Shown here piece after piece: positions 6,087 through 6,254 of a stretch of 6,254 bases of DNA. Position numbers and translations under genes: made by a program. Each line of letters opens with the position of its first letter. The first letter of the stretch is position 1. The notes under the pieces were generated by a model. It saw nothing but the letters and a program-made list of their open reading frames with translations, ran no database searches and had not been told where the DNA came from. This DNA is from an uncultured Prevotella sp. (lineage in GTDB: Bacteria > Bacteroidota > Bacteroidia > Bacteroidales > Bacteroidaceae): positions 1-6,254 of the forward strand of contig ONQK01000004.1 of the NCBI GenBank assembly GCA_900319895.1, given 5' to 3'.

Positions 6087-6254
6087 ATGATGAAATTTGC
6101 AATTATTGCAGCCGGTGAGGGCGCACGGCTCGCCAGCGAAGGCATCACCACCCCGAAACCGCTGGTTAACATCTGCGGCGAGCCCGTCATCGACCGCCTG
6201 ATGCGCTCGTTCATCGACTGTGAGGCCGAAGAAATCGTCGTGCTATACAATGAC
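6087..6254 (+). CDS. Nucleotidyltransferase (NDP-sugar pyrophosphorylase-like), N-terminal part only
   Basis: The first 56 codons of a gene that runs off the right edge. The opening strand and loop, FAIIAAGEGARLASEG (4-19), followed by TTPKPLVNICGEPVIDRLM (21-39), is the nucleotide-binding signature of the NTP-transferase family. These enzymes join a sugar phosphate (or similar phosphate) to an NTP and release pyrophosphate. Lys24 in PKPL is the expected conserved lysine. The G-x-G-[TS]-R loop reads G-E-G-A-R, with Ala13 in the Thr/Ser position, and the loop before PKP is long, as in some Bacteroidota homologs I recall. Two consecutive ATGs (6087 and 6090) are possible starts. A TAA at 6063-6065 closes the frame upstream. 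Its divergent pairing with the glycosyltransferase suggests a role in making activated sugars. The substrate cannot be told from this fragment. Confidence 0.88.
   Translation, partial: MMKFAIIAAGEGARLASEGITTPKPLVNICGEPVIDRLMRSFIDCEAEEIVVLYND

Overview
The window looks like a chromosomal segment of a Bacteroidota bacterium, most likely order Bacteroidales and plausibly Prevotellaceae. This rests on four things: the bamD-rpoZ-DUF4293 gene order, the Bacteroidetes-type RNA polymerase omega subunit, weak or absent Shine-Dalgarno sequences, and several matches to the Bacteroidetes -7 promoter box TAnnTTTG. The genus is inferred from remembered protein similarity, not from a search.

Left part (1-1694, minus strand): a tight, envelope-linked housekeeping run transcribed leftward. 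It consists of bamD (lipoprotein of the outer-membrane protein assembly machine), rpoZ (omega) and a four-helix DUF4293 membrane protein. The first codons of a further gene may lie at the left edge. Gaps of 20 and 4 bases between the first three genes suggest one transcript.

Middle (1695-4969, plus strand): an AT-rich 130-base divergent region with back-to-back promoter-like boxes leads into uvrB, the damage-recognition helicase of nucleotide excision repair. After 73 bases comes galE, a UDP-hexose 4-epimerase. A strong hairpin plus T-tract after galE looks like an intrinsic terminator, and it sits between galE and a converging gene.

Right part (5063-6254): a family 2 glycosyltransferase gene on the minus strand and the start of a nucleotidyltransferase (NDP-sugar pyrophosphorylase-like) gene on the plus strand. 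They diverge from a 115-base region with a promoter-like box for each. GalE, the glycosyltransferase and the nucleotidyltransferase together suggest supply and use of activated sugars for surface glycans, but no complete polysaccharide cluster is visible.

Most of the window is ordinary core genome. I found no mobile element, CRISPR array, tRNA or rRNA, and no stretch over 300 bases lacks a gene. I do not see a new biological system. The points most worth checking are a valine at the substrate-gate position of GalE, a D-C-N in place of the usual DxD in the glycosyltransferase, very short or absent predicted leaders for uvrB and the glycosyltransferase, a hairpin between convergent genes that pairs better in the antisense RNA, and a 9-base tandem repeat touching the nucleotidyltransferase start.
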